Notes: generated by a model from the letters alone, not told the origin. A stretch of 49,985 nucleotides of DNA from an uncultured Desulfovibrionaceae bacterium (GCA_949741925.1 CATJOY010000045.1:1-49985), one strand, 5' to 3'. Shown: positions 17,788 to 29,597, counted from the stretch's first letter. Translations and numbers: made by a program.

Positions 17788-18570
17788 CTAAAAAATATCC
17801 TGCATGGTATACAGCCTTCCCTTTTCCTGATCCGCCAGCCACGTTGCCGCCCGAAGCGCTCCGGCAGCAAAGTTGTTCCGCGAATGGGCCTGGTGGGTCA
17901 CTTCGATACGCTCGCCCTGTCCGAAGAAATAGGCCGTATGCAAGCCGACCATGTCCCCGCCGCGCAGAGACTGCAAACCGATCTCCTGATGCGGGCGTTC
18001 GCCGGTGATGCCTTCGCGGCAACAGCACCCCGTCTTTTGCAGATCCCACCCCCGGGCTTCGGCCAGTACCTCGGCCAAACGCAACGCCGTGCCGCTAGGC
18101 GCATCCTTTTTTTTATTATGATGGATTTCCATGACTTCCATATCGTAGCTCTCGCCCAGCATACGGACCAACTCCGGAAGAATCCTGATCAGTACGTTGA
18201 TCCCGACGCTCATATTCGGAGACCAAAAAATTCTGGCCTCGCGGGCATACCCCTCCAATTCACTTCTCTGCTCGGCAGTCAGCCCGGTAGTGCCGATAAC
18301 CTGGGAAGCCCCATGGCGGACCACCGAACGGGCAGCAGCCAGGCTGCTCTCGGGGGAAGTAAAATCAATGACCACAGGCTCCTTAAGTTGGGCCAGGACC
18401 TCATCAAGGGAACCTGAAGCGGGAATCCCTCCGGGAACGGCAAGGCTACTCAGGCGATCAGGCTTTTCAACAAGACCGGCCAGATGCAGCCCGGCAGCAT
18501 CCTCCAGCATGGTCGTTACGGCTTTGCCCATGCGCCCCGCGGCGCCCATAACAACAACAGGAATACTCAT
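17788..18570 (-). CDS. dapB: 4-hydroxy-tetrahydrodipicolinate reductase
   Basis: An NAD(P)H-dependent enzyme of the lysine/meso-diaminopimelate pathway, so it feeds both protein synthesis and peptidoglycan. The nucleotide-binding loop is GAAGRMG near the N-terminus and the catalytic segment is EIHHNKKKDAPSGTA with the conserved His-His and Lys. The middle part has IGTTGL and SPNMSVGINVL. At 260 residues it is normal length. The ATG at 18570 has AAGGA about 7 nt upstream. It follows ligA after 32 nt, probably one transcript. Confidence 0.97.
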   Translation of the reverse strand: MSIPVVVMGAAGRMGKAVTTMLEDAAGLHLAGLVEKPDRLSSLAVPGGIPASGSLDEVLAQLKEPVVIDFTSPESSLAAARSVVRHGASQVIGTTGLTAEQRSELEGYAREARIFWSPNMSVGINVLIRILPELVRMLGESYDMEVMEIHHNKKKDAPSGTALRLAEVLAEARGWDLQKTGCCCREGITGERPHQEIGLQSLRGGDMVGLHTAYFFGQGERIEVTHQAHSRNNFAAGALRAATWLADQEKGRLYTMQDIF

Positions 18571-18602
18571 GACTCAATCCTTTTGGGTAAAGGTACGTTC
18601 TT

Positions 18603-20741
<2,139 letters not shown>

Positions 20742-20768
20742 TTATCGTTTTCCAGGCGCTTCTAAGCG

Positions 20769-21503
20769 CTAGCCTGCGCTGAGTTCCCGCAATACATCCC
20801 GCCAATCTGCCCCCAAACGGGCGGCGAGATAGGCCTCTTCGGTTGCGGCGGCAACAGACAAAAATCCTTTCTTGGCCCTGGCAGCTGTATGGTACTGATG
20901 CCTGAAAAGCAGAGCATCATCCACGTACACTCCCCAGCCGGCCCTGACCGCGCGCAGGCTCAGCCAGACATCTACCCCATAGCCATAAGGATTCTCTGCT
21001 GCATCCAGACCGCCGAGACGGCGCACGCATTGCAGATTTATCAGCGGCGCAATGCCGTCAATATACATGGCCTGACGGCATTGTTCCCCGGGCTTCCGGA
21101 TCATCTGGGCATGGTACGGGTTCGCCGTAAAGGCCGGGGAAATCAGCCCGACCGGGCAGCCTCCCCGCTCCAGGCGCCGAACCCTTGCGGCTAGGCGCGC
21201 CAGGAACGGAGGCCGGGATAAGGGGATAATATCATTGTTGCAAAACCAGAGATGTGTATACCCCGCGTCGCCCAAGGCGTCCAGGGCCCAGGCAAGGGCT
21301 CCGGCCCAATAGCGATTTTCCGGCAGCCGCTTCCAGGCCTGAGGGTAGGGATCGGGAGATGCGTTATCCAAAACCAGAACACGAGCTTCCTCCCCGGGTT
21401 CGGCTTCCAGAAAAGCCTTGCGCAGCTCCCGGGTTCGTCCCGCATCCCCGTAATGCAAAATGCATATGACCGGGTTCATTGCCTGCGTATACACCGCTTT
21501 CAT
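20769..21503 (-). CDS. Family 2-like glycosyltransferase
   Basis: A 244-residue GT-A fold glycosyltransferase. It has an N-terminal strand CILHYGD, VLVLDNASPDP (typical nucleotide-sugar start), a WFCNNDI acidic metal site and PYGYGVDVWLSLRAVRAGW, the usual ED-like region. No membrane segment is present. I prefer the ATG at 21503 (GAGG 5 nt upstream); it overlaps the uvrB ribosome-exit region and lies 8 nt past the uvrB stop, so it is likely translationally coupled. Acceptor and donor unknown; LPS or glycan assembly is likely given two other glycosyltransferases nearby. Confidence 0.85.
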   Translation of the reverse strand: MKAVYTQAMNPVICILHYGDAGRTRELRKAFLEAEPGEEARVLVLDNASPDPYPQAWKRLPENRYWAGALAWALDALGDAGYTHLWFCNNDIIPLSRPPFLARLAARVRRLERGGCPVGLISPAFTANPYHAQMIRKPGEQCRQAMYIDGIAPLINLQCVRRLGGLDAAENPYGYGVDVWLSLRAVRAGWGVYVDDALLFRHQYHTAARAKKGFLSVAAATEEAYLAARLGADWRDVLRELSAG

Positions 21504-21510
21504 CGGCACC

Positions 21511-23547
21511 TCAGAGCGCTAACAGGCGTTCACGCAGGTCACGTATCTTGTCCCGCAGCACAGCGGCCTCTTCAAAGGCCAGATTGCGGGCCGCCTCACG
21601 CATCTCTCGCTCAAGCTGCTCAATGAGCTTGCCGGTCGCCTCGGCATCCAAAGGCGTGGCTTCCACCACAGGTTTCGGCTGCCTGGCGGATTCCTGCCTG
21701 CCCGATCTGCTTCGGCGCTTTCCTTTTGGCTCTTCCTGGGCAAAAAGGGAATCAAAAGGAGTATCCACCTCTTTATGAATACTGACGGCAGTGATGCCGT
21801 GCTCCTGATTATAACCCGTCTGTTTTTCCCTCCTGCGGGCTGTTTCATCCATGGCCGCCCGCATAGAGGCGGTGATGGTATCGGCATAGAGAATAACATG
21901 GCCGGAAACATTGCGGGCGGCCCTACCAAAGGTCTGAATCAGAGAGCCCGTGGAACGCAAGAAGCCCTCCTTATCCGCATCAAGAATAGCCACCAAAGAG
22001 ACTTCCGGAATATCAAGCCCTTCGCGCAGCAGGTTGATGCCAACCAGAACATCAAAATCTTTGCGCCGTAACGCGTTAATCAACGCCATCCGCTCCAGCG
22101 TATCAATATCCGAATGCAGATAGCGGGCCGAGACGCCCATTTGACGGAGATACTCGGTCAGATCTTCGGCCATGCGCTTTGTCAGGGTTGTGATCAGGAC
22201 ACGCTCCCCACGGGCAGCTCGGATGCGGCATTCCCCCATGAGGTCATCCATCTGCCCCTTGACCGGCCTGACTTCCACCTCCGGGTCCACCAAGCCGGTC
22301 GGCCGGATGATCTGTTCGGCCAGAACCCCTTGGGATCTGTCCATTTCCCAAGCGCCGGGGGTTGCCGAGACATAGATTGTCTGGTGGATACGGTTCAGAA
22401 ATTCCTCAAAACACAGCGGGCGGTTATCCAGGGCCGAAGGCAGACGGAACCCGTAATCGACCAGTGTCCGTTTACGGGATTGATCCCCCTTATACATGGC
22501 TCCCACTTGGGGCACGGTAATGTGGGATTCATCAATGAACAGCACAAAGTCATCGGTAAAATAATCGAGCAGACAGGATGGAGCCGAACCGGCAGGACGA
22601 CCATCCAAGTGCCTGGAATAGTTTTCAATACCTTTGCAGTAACCGATCTCTTCAATCATCTCCAGATCCATCATGGTCCGTTGCTCCAGGCGTTGGGCTT
22701 CCAGCAGCTTGCCCCCGTCCTTGAACTGAACCAGGCGCTCACGTAGTTCTTCGCGTATGCTGCCTAAGGCTCGGCTCAGATTATCCCTGTCGGAAACATA
22801 ATGGCTGGCGGGGTAAACAACAGTCTTGCCGATGCGCCCCAAGGTCTCGCCGGTCAAAGAATCCACTTCGCTGATGCTCTCCAGTTCATCGCCGAAAAAT
22901 TCCAGGCGGATGGCCTTTTCATGCTGGTAGGCGGGGATAATTTCCAGAACGTCGCCGCGCACCCGAAACGTGCCCCGGTGAAAGTCGTAATCATTGCGAT
23001 TATATTGAATATCCACCAAACGCCTGATAACATCATCCATACGCAAACGCTGCCCTGCTTCCACCGGAATAATCAGCTTGGCGTAAAATTCCGGAGAGCC
23101 CAGCCCGTAAATACAAGAAACGGACGAAATGATGATGACATCCCTCCGGGTCAGCAGGGCATGGGTCGCGGCATGGCGCAGTTTTTCGATGTTGTCGTTG
23201 ATAGAGGAATCTTTTTCTATATAGAGATCTGCCGAAGGCACATAGGCCTCGGGCAGATAGTAATCATAATAGCTGACAAAATATTCTACGGCATTATGGG
23301 GAAACAGCGCCCTAAACTCATTGTACAGTTGGGCGGCCAACGTCTTGTTGGGAGCCAGAATCAAAGCGGGCTTGCCGTAACGGGCGATAGTCTGGGCCAT
23401 GGTAAAGGTTTTGCCTGATCCGGTAACCCCTAACAGCACCTGATCCTTAATGCCGTATTCCAGGTTTTCTACAAGCTGTGCGATGGCTTCGGGCTGGTCG
23501 CCTCGCGGCTCATAAGCGGTTTCAAGAACAAACGGTGAAGTATCCAT
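21511..23547 (-). CDS. uvrB: Excinuclease ABC subunit B
   Basis: The damage-verification helicase of nucleotide excision repair, working with UvrA and UvrC. Walker A is GVTGSGKT (40-47); the [11 protein letters not shown] beta-hairpin, the IDESH Walker B-like motif and [16 protein letters not shown] helicase motif are present. The C-terminal UVR motif ([19 protein letters not shown]) is intact. At 678 residues it is full length. Ribosome site weak. It shares an apparent transcript with glycosyltransferase genes on either side. Confidence 0.98.
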   Translation of the reverse strand: MDTSPFVLETAYEPRGDQPEAIAQLVENLEYGIKDQVLLGVTGSGKTFTMAQTIARYGKPALILAPNKTLAAQLYNEFRALFPHNAVEYFVSYYDYYLPEAYVPSADLYIEKDSSINDNIEKLRHAATHALLTRRDVIIISSVSCIYGLGSPEFYAKLIIPVEAGQRLRMDDVIRRLVDIQYNRNDYDFHRGTFRVRGDVLEIIPAYQHEKAIRLEFFGDELESISEVDSLTGETLGRIGKTVVYPASHYVSDRDNLSRALGSIREELRERLVQFKDGGKLLEAQRLEQRTMMDLEMIEEIGYCKGIENYSRHLDGRPAGSAPSCLLDYFTDDFVLFIDESHITVPQVGAMYKGDQSRKRTLVDYGFRLPSALDNRPLCFEEFLNRIHQTIYVSATPGAWEMDRSQGVLAEQIIRPTGLVDPEVEVRPVKGQMDDLMGECRIRAARGERVLITTLTKRMAEDLTEYLRQMGVSARYLHSDIDTLERMALINALRRKDFDVLVGINLLREGLDIPEVSLVAILDADKEGFLRSTGSLIQTFGRAARNVSGHVILYADTITASMRAAMDETARRREKQTGYNQEHGITAVSIHKEVDTPFDSLFAQEEPKGKRRSRSGRQESARQPKPVVEATPLDAEATGKLIEQLEREMREAARNLAFEEAAVLRDKIRDLRERLLAL

Positions 23548-23556
23548 ACGGCAACG

Positions 23557-24807
23557 TTACCTGAGGTAGTATTTTTTCCATTCATCCAAAAACAAGAGGG
23601 CTGTTTCGAGGGGGGCGAGGTTCCCCTGACGGCTACGTAGGCCGGCCACCACAGTGTCGAAATCGGCCGAGGGCGGCAGCCCGGCGGTATCGAGCAGTGC
23701 CGCCAGATCTTTTTTGAGCGATTCCGGCAGATTATCCGGCCAGGCGGCCGGCTGCCTGTCCCGCGCAGGCAGAACAGCCCGGGCGAAATCCAGGAGGCTG
23801 CGCATGCGCTGCGTATAGGTGTGCCGTTCCAACACAACCTTGCGCCCTCGGGCGGCAAAGGCCTCCCGTTCTTCAGGACGGGCTAGAAAATAATCTATTT
23901 TTTGCATCAACGCATCCAGGCTATCAAAAACGGCCACATCCTCAGGATCGAAAAGTTCGGCCAGCAGGCCGCGTTTATCTACCAGTTGGAACGCTCCGCA
24001 GGCCGCGATCTCAAAGGTACGCGGGTTGACGAAATCACCCTCCGATACCGGCGGCTGAGCGTTGATGCTGGAGTGCAGGTTCAGATTGATGCGCGAGGCA
24101 TTAAAAATACGTACCGTATCCTCGGTGCTTATTCGCTCTCCGGCCCGTTGCACCAGCGGGGCAAGTTCTGTATCGCCCTCCCATTCCGTACCCCATATTT
24201 TGAAATTACGGCGGGCCAGATGGCGGAACGCCGTCCTTCGGTTCGGGTACCCTGCTCCCATAAAAGAAATATCCGAACCGAAAAGAGCTCGTTCTGCTGG
24301 TGTCAGCTCAAGAGGCCGATGGATGGAGGGCATGGCGGCCAAGGGCAGGTATAAAGTGTTGCTCACCCCGAGAGCTGCCAGCTTTTCAAGAAACGGTTCC
24401 TTTTGAATGACGGCAAAAATATCATAATACGGCGCAAAGGTCTGCCAATACGTAAACAGCCTGAAATCCTCTACAAACCACATCGCCGTGGGCACGCCGT
24501 CCTTGCGCAAGCGCATCAGGGTCTGTCGGTCCAGCGGAGCCTGGGCCATGGCCAGAACCAGGTCAGGATCAAAATGTTCAACCTTGGCCAGCACAGCCCG
24601 GGAAATGAGAGTAATGAAGCCTGATTGCAGCTGTTCCTGCTTTTCCAGGGCGACCTTGAGTTCCTTAATGGCTGTATAGGCGCCGAAAAACCCGGGGGCG
24701 TCAAAGACCTCCACCACGCAGCCCAGAGAGCGCAAGGCCTCCGCGCAATACCGGCCAATCGGAAGAGAGCCGCCGTAAAATGGTAAAACAACGAGTATGC
24801 GCCGCAT
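23557..24807 (-). CDS. CgeB-family glycosyltransferase
   Basis: A 416-residue protein of the CgeB/GT-B type (often annotated spore maturation protein CgeB, although this organism need not sporulate). It has an N-terminal Rossmann-like part (RILVVLPFYGGSLPIGRYC), AMWFVEDFRLFTYWQTFAPYYD, and the C-terminal motif NPRTFEIAACGAFQLVDKRG that marks the sugar-nucleotide site. No membrane segment. The ATG at 24807 has AGAGGA just upstream. Its stop is 9 nt before the uvrB start. Substrate unknown, presumably surface glycan. Confidence 0.88.
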   Translation of the reverse strand: MRRILVVLPFYGGSLPIGRYCAEALRSLGCVVEVFDAPGFFGAYTAIKELKVALEKQEQLQSGFITLISRAVLAKVEHFDPDLVLAMAQAPLDRQTLMRLRKDGVPTAMWFVEDFRLFTYWQTFAPYYDIFAVIQKEPFLEKLAALGVSNTLYLPLAAMPSIHRPLELTPAERALFGSDISFMGAGYPNRRTAFRHLARRNFKIWGTEWEGDTELAPLVQRAGERISTEDTVRIFNASRINLNLHSSINAQPPVSEGDFVNPRTFEIAACGAFQLVDKRGLLAELFDPEDVAVFDSLDALMQKIDYFLARPEEREAFAARGRKVVLERHTYTQRMRSLLDFARAVLPARDRQPAAWPDNLPESLKKDLAALLDTAGLPPSADFDTVVAGLRSRQGNLAPLETALLFLDEWKKYYLR

Positions 24808-24958
24808 GACTATCCTCTGAAAACCCGGTTTGTTACACCACGATAATACCCTAAAAACACAACAGCCCGCTTACGGCAAACCGCTGACCGATCTACAGAA
24901 CTCTTCCGTAGGCTCGGGTAGGGCAGGAGGCGAAACCACTGACAAATGGAAAAATGCC

Positions 24959-26170
24959 CTAAAAATTCGGTAAGATCCAGTCGCTCTCGCGCATCAACTG
25001 TCCGCTGATTGAGGGATCCGGCGTCCCGTAGGCAAGGCCCAGGGCCCCCGCCAGCGTAGTACGGGCGCGCAGCCGGGCCACATCTTCAGCGTATTCGCCG
25101 CGCACGGGCCGGTATGTCACGCCCAGGGCATCCAACGCGCTCTCCATTTCTACCAGGTTTTCCGGCCAATCCCCTGCCCGGCCCGCCGGCGTGCGCAATT
25201 TTGCCTCTGCAAAGGGCCGCAGGCAGGAAACAGCATATGGACAGGGGGCACTCTCCAGGCAGGGCGCACAAGAACGGGCCGCCTGCCAGATGCGATGCCC
25301 TTCGCCATACGGTCCGGTTTCAAAAACCCAGGCTGAAGAAAGAAAAAAAGCCCGTACGGGCGTGCCCACATGAGCGGCCAAATGCATAGCGCCGGTATCC
25401 GGGCTTACCACCGCATCCAGGCCACTGAAAATATCAACCAGATCCTCAAGAGTGGTCTGACCGGAAAGATCTCGGATTCTGCGGCTCAACGCCGGGGAGG
25501 CATGACGAATCAACCTGCGGGCCGCGAGCCTCTCGCTCCCCGAACCGATCAGGCTGACCCGCGGGCCGCCCAGGGCCGTCCATATCCCCTCCAGACAGGG
25601 GAGCAACACCTCTAAGGGCAAGGATCGCCGGGCCTCCCGTCCTGCCACCACCACCCCGATCTCGCCGGCACCCGCAGGAAGCGCATGGGGATTAACCTGA
25701 TCCGGAGCAATAGGCGCATCCGCAAAATATGCCCAAAAATCTTCTAAATTTAGAGGGGAAATCCTGCGCTGCCCCGTCCAATGGAGGGCCATGCGGCACC
25801 ACCTGGAGCGCAGATTCTGGCCGTTGGCTCGTTTGTAGCCCCGCACGGTGTCCGGATCAAACAAGCTGGAAATCGCAAAGGACAAACCGGAAAAATTGAG
25901 CGTGAAGACCCGTTCAGGATGGAGCGACTTGAGTTCCGCAAAAACGGCGGCATTTTCCGCCAACACTTCAGCCTCGCTGCGGTTCCCTCCATGACAGCAC
26001 ATTTCATGCACCAGGGTAAACGGATAAATTCTGCGAGCCAGCCCCCCAAGCGAGCGGTCAACAACCAAATGCACCCGGATGTCGGAGAGCGCAGCCAAGG
26101 AAAGTAGTAAACGCTTGGTCTGCACCAGGTCGCCGAAGCGGGCGAGTTGAAATACCAGATAATCAGTCAT
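24959..26170 (-). CDS. Family 9 (heptosyltransferase-like) glycosyltransferase
   Basis: A 403-residue GT9 protein resembling LPS heptosyltransferases. N-terminal FQLARFGDLVQTKRLL and the donor-site sequence LSGQTTLEDLVDIF...VSPDTGAMHLAAHVGTPVRAFF are typical. A cysteine cluster (SCAPCLESAPC...SC, about residues 295-310) occurs in some family members and could bind metal. The C-terminal 80 residues are poorly matched to the family. Ribosome site weak. It lies upstream of the CgeB gene and downstream of adk, all on the minus strand. Confidence 0.85.
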   Translation of the reverse strand: MTDYLVFQLARFGDLVQTKRLLLSLAALSDIRVHLVVDRSLGGLARRIYPFTLVHEMCCHGGNRSEAEVLAENAAVFAELKSLHPERVFTLNFSGLSFAISSLFDPDTVRGYKRANGQNLRSRWCRMALHWTGQRRISPLNLEDFWAYFADAPIAPDQVNPHALPAGAGEIGVVVAGREARRSLPLEVLLPCLEGIWTALGGPRVSLIGSGSERLAARRLIRHASPALSRRIRDLSGQTTLEDLVDIFSGLDAVVSPDTGAMHLAAHVGTPVRAFFLSSAWVFETGPYGEGHRIWQAARSCAPCLESAPCPYAVSCLRPFAEAKLRTPAGRAGDWPENLVEMESALDALGVTYRPVRGEYAEDVARLRARTTLAGALGLAYGTPDPSISGQLMRESDWILPNF

Positions 26171-26235
26171 CGGCTACCAGAGATCATGGGTAAAAGGCTC
26201 ACACAGAGGCAACGGAGCGGCATGGTTTTGCTCCA

Positions 26236-26246
26236 GGGGGGGGGGG
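26236..26246. repeat. G11 homopolymer
   Basis: Eleven consecutive G in the intergenic region between adk and the GT9 gene, about 10 nt before the 26257 hairpin. Length variation by slippage, or an assembly error, is likely. Confidence 0.8.
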
Positions 26247-26256
26247 ATTTTCCCCC

Positions 26257-26291
26257 GGGGCATTGCAACATTGGCTTCGTTGCAATGCCCC
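26257..26291. terminator. Perfect 13-bp hairpin downstream of adk
   Basis: GGGGCATTGCAAC pairs perfectly with GTTGCAATGCCCC around a 9-nt loop. It could terminate or stabilise the adk transcript, although no T tract follows. The core GCATTGCAAC is also found at 14860 and near 27174. Confidence 0.5.
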
Positions 26292-26412
26292 ATCCTTAGA
26301 GAAAAGAGCATCAGGCCTTCCGCGCAAGAGCGCTTGAGGCCATCTCATGAGCGTTCCGGCAAACGGCTCAAAAGGACGCTCTTCATCAAGCCGCCCCTGG
26401 TTTTCTGAAGCC

Positions 26413-27084
26413 TTAGCCAAGCCGGGCAATCAGCGCTTCCTTAACGGTATTGATATCCCCTGCCCCATCAAGCTCTATATACTTGGTCAGGCCCTTGGAG
26501 GCTAAATCCTTAAAAAAATAAGCCGCGGCCAGAGTGCCGTTTACCGTATCATAATAAATATCATGGCGCTTATTAATGGCCGCTTCATCCTGATCATCGG
26601 CCCGTGTGACGAGTTTGCCCTGGCAGACCCGGCAGAGATCGCCCGCCGGTTTGATGGCGTCGATATAGATATTGTTAGGGTGGTTGTTATCCTGCACGCA
26701 AAGACGTCGGCCCATAATGCGGTTTTTGGCGGTTTCGCGCCCAAGGTGAATTTCCACCACATAATCGAGAGGCATACCCTCGTTCTGCATGGCCTCCCAG
26801 AGCTTCCGAGCCTGGACCATGTTGCGCGGGAAGCCATCCAAAAGCCAGCCGTTTTTGCCCTTCTCCTTCAGGGTTTCCAACACCATCGGAATAGTAATCT
26901 CATCGGGAACGAGGTCACCGCGATCCATGTATTCTTTGGCCTTTTTACCAAGCTCTGTCCCGCCGCTGATATGCTCCCGGAAAATGGCGCCGGATTCAAT
27001 ATGCGCCAGATGAAACCGGTCTTTCAATAAAGAACCCTGAGTGCCCTTGCCGCTGCCGTTGGGCCCGAATAGCAAAATATTCAT
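26413..27084 (-). CDS. adk: Adenylate kinase with metal-binding LID
   Basis: Interconverts ATP plus AMP with two ADP. The P-loop is GPNGSGKGTQ (7-16) and the AMP-binding segment LLDGFPRN is intact. The long LID domain carries Cys129-X5-His135-X15-Cys151-X2-Cys154, the same spacing and numbering reported for the D. gigas enzyme that binds Zn, Co or Fe. At 223 residues it is the long LID form. The ATG at 27084 has AAGGAG 5 nt upstream. It stands alone between intergenic regions that carry poly-G tracts. Confidence 0.98.
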   Translation of the reverse strand: MNILLFGPNGSGKGTQGSLLKDRFHLAHIESGAIFREHISGGTELGKKAKEYMDRGDLVPDEITIPMVLETLKEKGKNGWLLDGFPRNMVQARKLWEAMQNEGMPLDYVVEIHLGRETAKNRIMGRRLCVQDNNHPNNIYIDAIKPAGDLCRVCQGKLVTRADDQDEAAINKRHDIYYDTVNGTLAAAYFFKDLASKGLTKYIELDGAGDINTVKEALIARLG

Positions 27085-27420
27085 TCTGTCTCCTTCGGAT
27101 AATCTGAAATGGATGCCTCTTCCTACCAGATAACCAAGCAGGGGTACAGCGCCTTCATGGAGAATCCTGTAAGCATTGCAACCATTGGCCGGGGCGTTGG
27201 CGGAAACGCTGTCATCATAGTCTTCCCGGCAGGCACAGGCGAACGCCGGGGGGGGGAACTTTTTAGTTTTTCATAGACGAAACAGCCTTGGAAACAGCCC
27301 CGGGAGCAACCTGAATCGATATTTCCGAGGTCCTGAGAGAAGGGGAAAATAGGCATCGATACTCCCGGACGAAAAATTCCGGTTCACTTCTTCGGCCAAA
27401 TATGTTGCAGTGCCGCCGCC
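27085..27420. other. Intergenic stretch between adk and TSUP gene
   Basis: About 336 bases between divergent genes. It holds a G9 run (27248-27256), a copy of GCATTGCAACC near 27174 and a small plus-strand frame (listed separately). No clear promoter pair was found for either flanking gene. Confidence 0.45.
27109..27276 (+). CDS. Possible small ORF (55 residues)
   Basis: An open frame from ATG 27109 to TAG 27276 whose product has protein-like composition (contains GYSAFMENPVSIATIGRG and VIIVFPAGTGERRGG). There is only a weak ribosome site and no recognised family. A G9 run lies inside the frame, so its reading could be length-dependent. It may be a remnant or chance; confidence is low. Confidence 0.25.
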   Translation: MDASSYQITKQGYSAFMENPVSIATIGRGVGGNAVIIVFPAGTGERRGGELFSFS

Positions 27421-28188
27421 ATGATACTATTTATTTATATCGTTGCCCTTCTGGTGGGCCTTTTATCCGGCCTTACAGGAGTCGGCGGTGTTCTTTTGAT
27501 TCCGGCCCTGACAGAATTTGCCGCCATGGATGCCTATATGGCCACGGGAACCGCCTTAAGCAGCTTTATTCTCCCCTCGCTGCTGGCCTCCTGGTTGTTC
27601 CTGCGCCGAGGCGCTCTGGATTGGGAAACCGCCTTACCGCTCGCCCTGGGAGGTTTTCTGTTCGGATACCTCGGGGCCTGGCTTAAGGCGTTTGTCAGCG
27701 GAAATTTTATTATTGTGTTGCTGGCCGCCTTAGTCGTTCTCGCCGGCTGCAACGCCCTGAAAACGCCCAAACCCGGCAAGCTCAATATTGCAACCGCGCC
27801 TCGGGCCATCCGACGGCTCTTTCTCTTCTGCCTCGGCGCCTTTGTCGGGATTATCGGCGGACTGGCCGGCTGCGGTGGGGCTATCCTCAGCGTTCCGGTC
27901 ATGCTCTTCTGCGGCTTTTCTCCCCTGCCCTCCATTGGCGCTTCCGTCTTTTTCGCCGTTCCTTCGGGCATTTCCAGCAGCATCGGCAACATGCAGCTGG
28001 GGTACATCGCTTATTCCATGCTGCCGGCCTTGATTCTTCTTCAGATCGGCGGCATGTATACCGGCATTCGGCTGGCTTCAAGGGTGCCGGCTGATCTGCT
28101 GCGTAAGGTTGTGGCACTGGTCTGTATGGGCACAGGCCTGTTCCTGGCCGCTAACCCCCTGGTTCTGCTTTTCACCGCCCAAGCCTAA
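27421..28188 (+). CDS. TSUP-family permease (TauE/SafE)
   Basis: A 255-residue inner-membrane protein with about eight hydrophobic segments and two copies of the family's glycine-rich motif (GLLSGLTGVGG near the N-terminus; GIIGGLAGCGGAILSVP mid-protein). TSUP proteins move small sulfur- or carbon-containing anions such as sulfite, sulfoacetate or organic acids; the substrate here is not readable. No good ribosome site before the ATG. It is followed after 33 nt by an MFS gene, probably one operon. Confidence 0.9.
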   Translation: MILFIYIVALLVGLLSGLTGVGGVLLIPALTEFAAMDAYMATGTALSSFILPSLLASWLFLRRGALDWETALPLALGGFLFGYLGAWLKAFVSGNFIIVLLAALVVLAGCNALKTPKPGKLNIATAPRAIRRLFLFCLGAFVGIIGGLAGCGGAILSVPVMLFCGFSPLPSIGASVFFAVPSGISSSIGNMQLGYIAYSMLPALILLQIGGMYTGIRLASRVPADLLRKVVALVCMGTGLFLAANPLVLLFTAQA

Positions 28189-28220
28189 CCCGGGAAACCC
28201 CAAACACTTTCGCATCAGCC

Positions 28221-29483
28221 ATGAAAACACTTCGCGTCAACAAACATCTCATCTTTACCATGCTCTTGCTGGGCTACTTCTTTGCCGTTTTCTTCCGGAT
28301 CTCCACTTCGGTGGTCCTACCGGACCTCCAGGAACAGTGGGGACTCAGCGCCTCCCTGATTGGCTTTATCTCCAGTATGTATTTTTATACATACGGAGCA
28401 ATCCAGCCGGTCTGCGGCATTCTCAATGACCGGATGGGGCCGCCTCGCGTTGTGGGCATCGGCATCGTCATCACAAGCGCAGGCTCCCTGATCTTCGGGC
28501 TGGCCACCAATTCCGCCATGCTCATCATCGGACGCCTGCTCATGGGCATCGGCCTTGCCCCCATGCTTTCAGGTCTGGTGGTCTTCCAAGGAACACGCTA
28601 CCCCGCCTCCCAGTATACCTTCCTCTCCGGTCTCTCGCTGATGACCGGCAATATAGGGGCGGTATGTTCCGTGGCCCCCCTGACCGCAGCCCTGAATATC
28701 TGGGGACGCCAACCCGTTTTTGTTGCCCTGGCGCTCGGAATTCTCGTTGTGGCCGCCGTTTTGCTCATTGCCTCATACCTCGATAAATCCCCTGAACTTT
28801 TCACTCCACCCTGCACCACCAGTTTCAAACAACAATTCAAAGACGCTGTTTCCGCTATCCGGAAAAGCCGCGACCTGCGCCGGGTTATCGTCGTCTGGAC
28901 AGCGTTTACCGCCGGCATCCTCAGCCTTCAGGGGCTTTGGGCCGTTTCTTGGTTCTGCGTTGCCTACGGCATGGAAAACCAGAGCGCCAGCCTGACCGCT
29001 ACCATGATCGGCGTCGGCGTCATGGTCGGCAACTTTGTTGGCGGCCAGTTCGGGAGAAATCCTCACACCCAACACCGCCTGGTGGCCCTATACATTCTTG
29101 CCGACGCTGTTCTCTGGGGCCTTGTCGTTCTCTGCTTCGCCCTGCGGGTGCCCATCTGGATAACCACTCTCGCCGTTACCTTGCTTGGCGTCATCTGCGG
29201 CATGGGGCCTGTTCAATGCATTTCTTCCTTGAATGTTCTCAGCCCTCCTGGTCTCAGCGGTTCCATTATGGGGATGGGCAACGCCGTGCTCATCTTCGGG
29301 GCCGTTGTTTACCAATGGGGCAGCAGCGTCCTGATTGAACTGTTTGCTCCTCTCGCCGGTCCGGAAAATCTCAATCTTGCCTATGTGCTCAGCTTTCTTA
29401 CGGTTACACTTTCCATGATAATCCCCTGTGCCTGCGGCCTCCGTCTCAAGCCGTTTACCAAGCAAGAATCGTCACGCTGCTAA
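28221..29483 (+). CDS. Major facilitator superfamily transporter
   Basis: A 420-residue, about 12-segment inner-membrane transporter. Loop 2-3 contains GILNDRMGPPRVVG, the MFS signature DRxGxR-like motif, and the first segment includes FFRISTSVVLPDLQEQWGLS. Family placement beyond MFS is not possible from sequence alone. It shares a transcript with the TSUP gene and ends just before two inverted repeats. Confidence 0.92.
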   Translation: MKTLRVNKHLIFTMLLLGYFFAVFFRISTSVVLPDLQEQWGLSASLIGFISSMYFYTYGAIQPVCGILNDRMGPPRVVGIGIVITSAGSLIFGLATNSAMLIIGRLLMGIGLAPMLSGLVVFQGTRYPASQYTFLSGLSLMTGNIGAVCSVAPLTAALNIWGRQPVFVALALGILVVAAVLLIASYLDKSPELFTPPCTTSFKQQFKDAVSAIRKSRDLRRVIVVWTAFTAGILSLQGLWAVSWFCVAYGMENQSASLTATMIGVGVMVGNFVGGQFGRNPHTQHRLVALYILADAVLWGLVVLCFALRVPIWITTLAVTLLGVICGMGPVQCISSLNVLSPPGLSGSIMGMGNAVLIFGAVVYQWGSSVLIELFAPLAGPENLNLAYVLSFLTVTLSMIIPCACGLRLKPFTKQESSRC

Positions 29484-29488
29484 AATCG

Positions 29489-29523
29489 CTGCCTCAGGGG
29501 GAATTCGGCCCGCCCTGAGGCAG
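29489..29523 (+). terminator. Inverted repeat after the MFS gene
   Basis: An 11-bp stem (CTGCCTCAGGG with CCCTGAGGCAG) five nt past the MFS stop. No clear T tract follows; it may act with the next hairpin. Confidence 0.45.
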
Positions 29524-29537
29524 TACCTTCCACATAC

Positions 29538-29573
29538 AAAAAGCCGGGGCGTATTGCATACGCCCCGGCTTTT
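29538..29573. terminator. Bidirectional terminator between MFS gene and cheA
   Basis: A GC-rich stem AAAGCCGGGGCGTA paired with TACGCCCCGGCTTT, flanked by A on one side and T on the other, lies between convergent genes. It should end both the plus-strand TSUP-MFS transcript and the minus-strand chemotaxis operon. Confidence 0.85.
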
Positions 29574-29597
29574 GAACTTTTCCGCCACACTGTGGCA

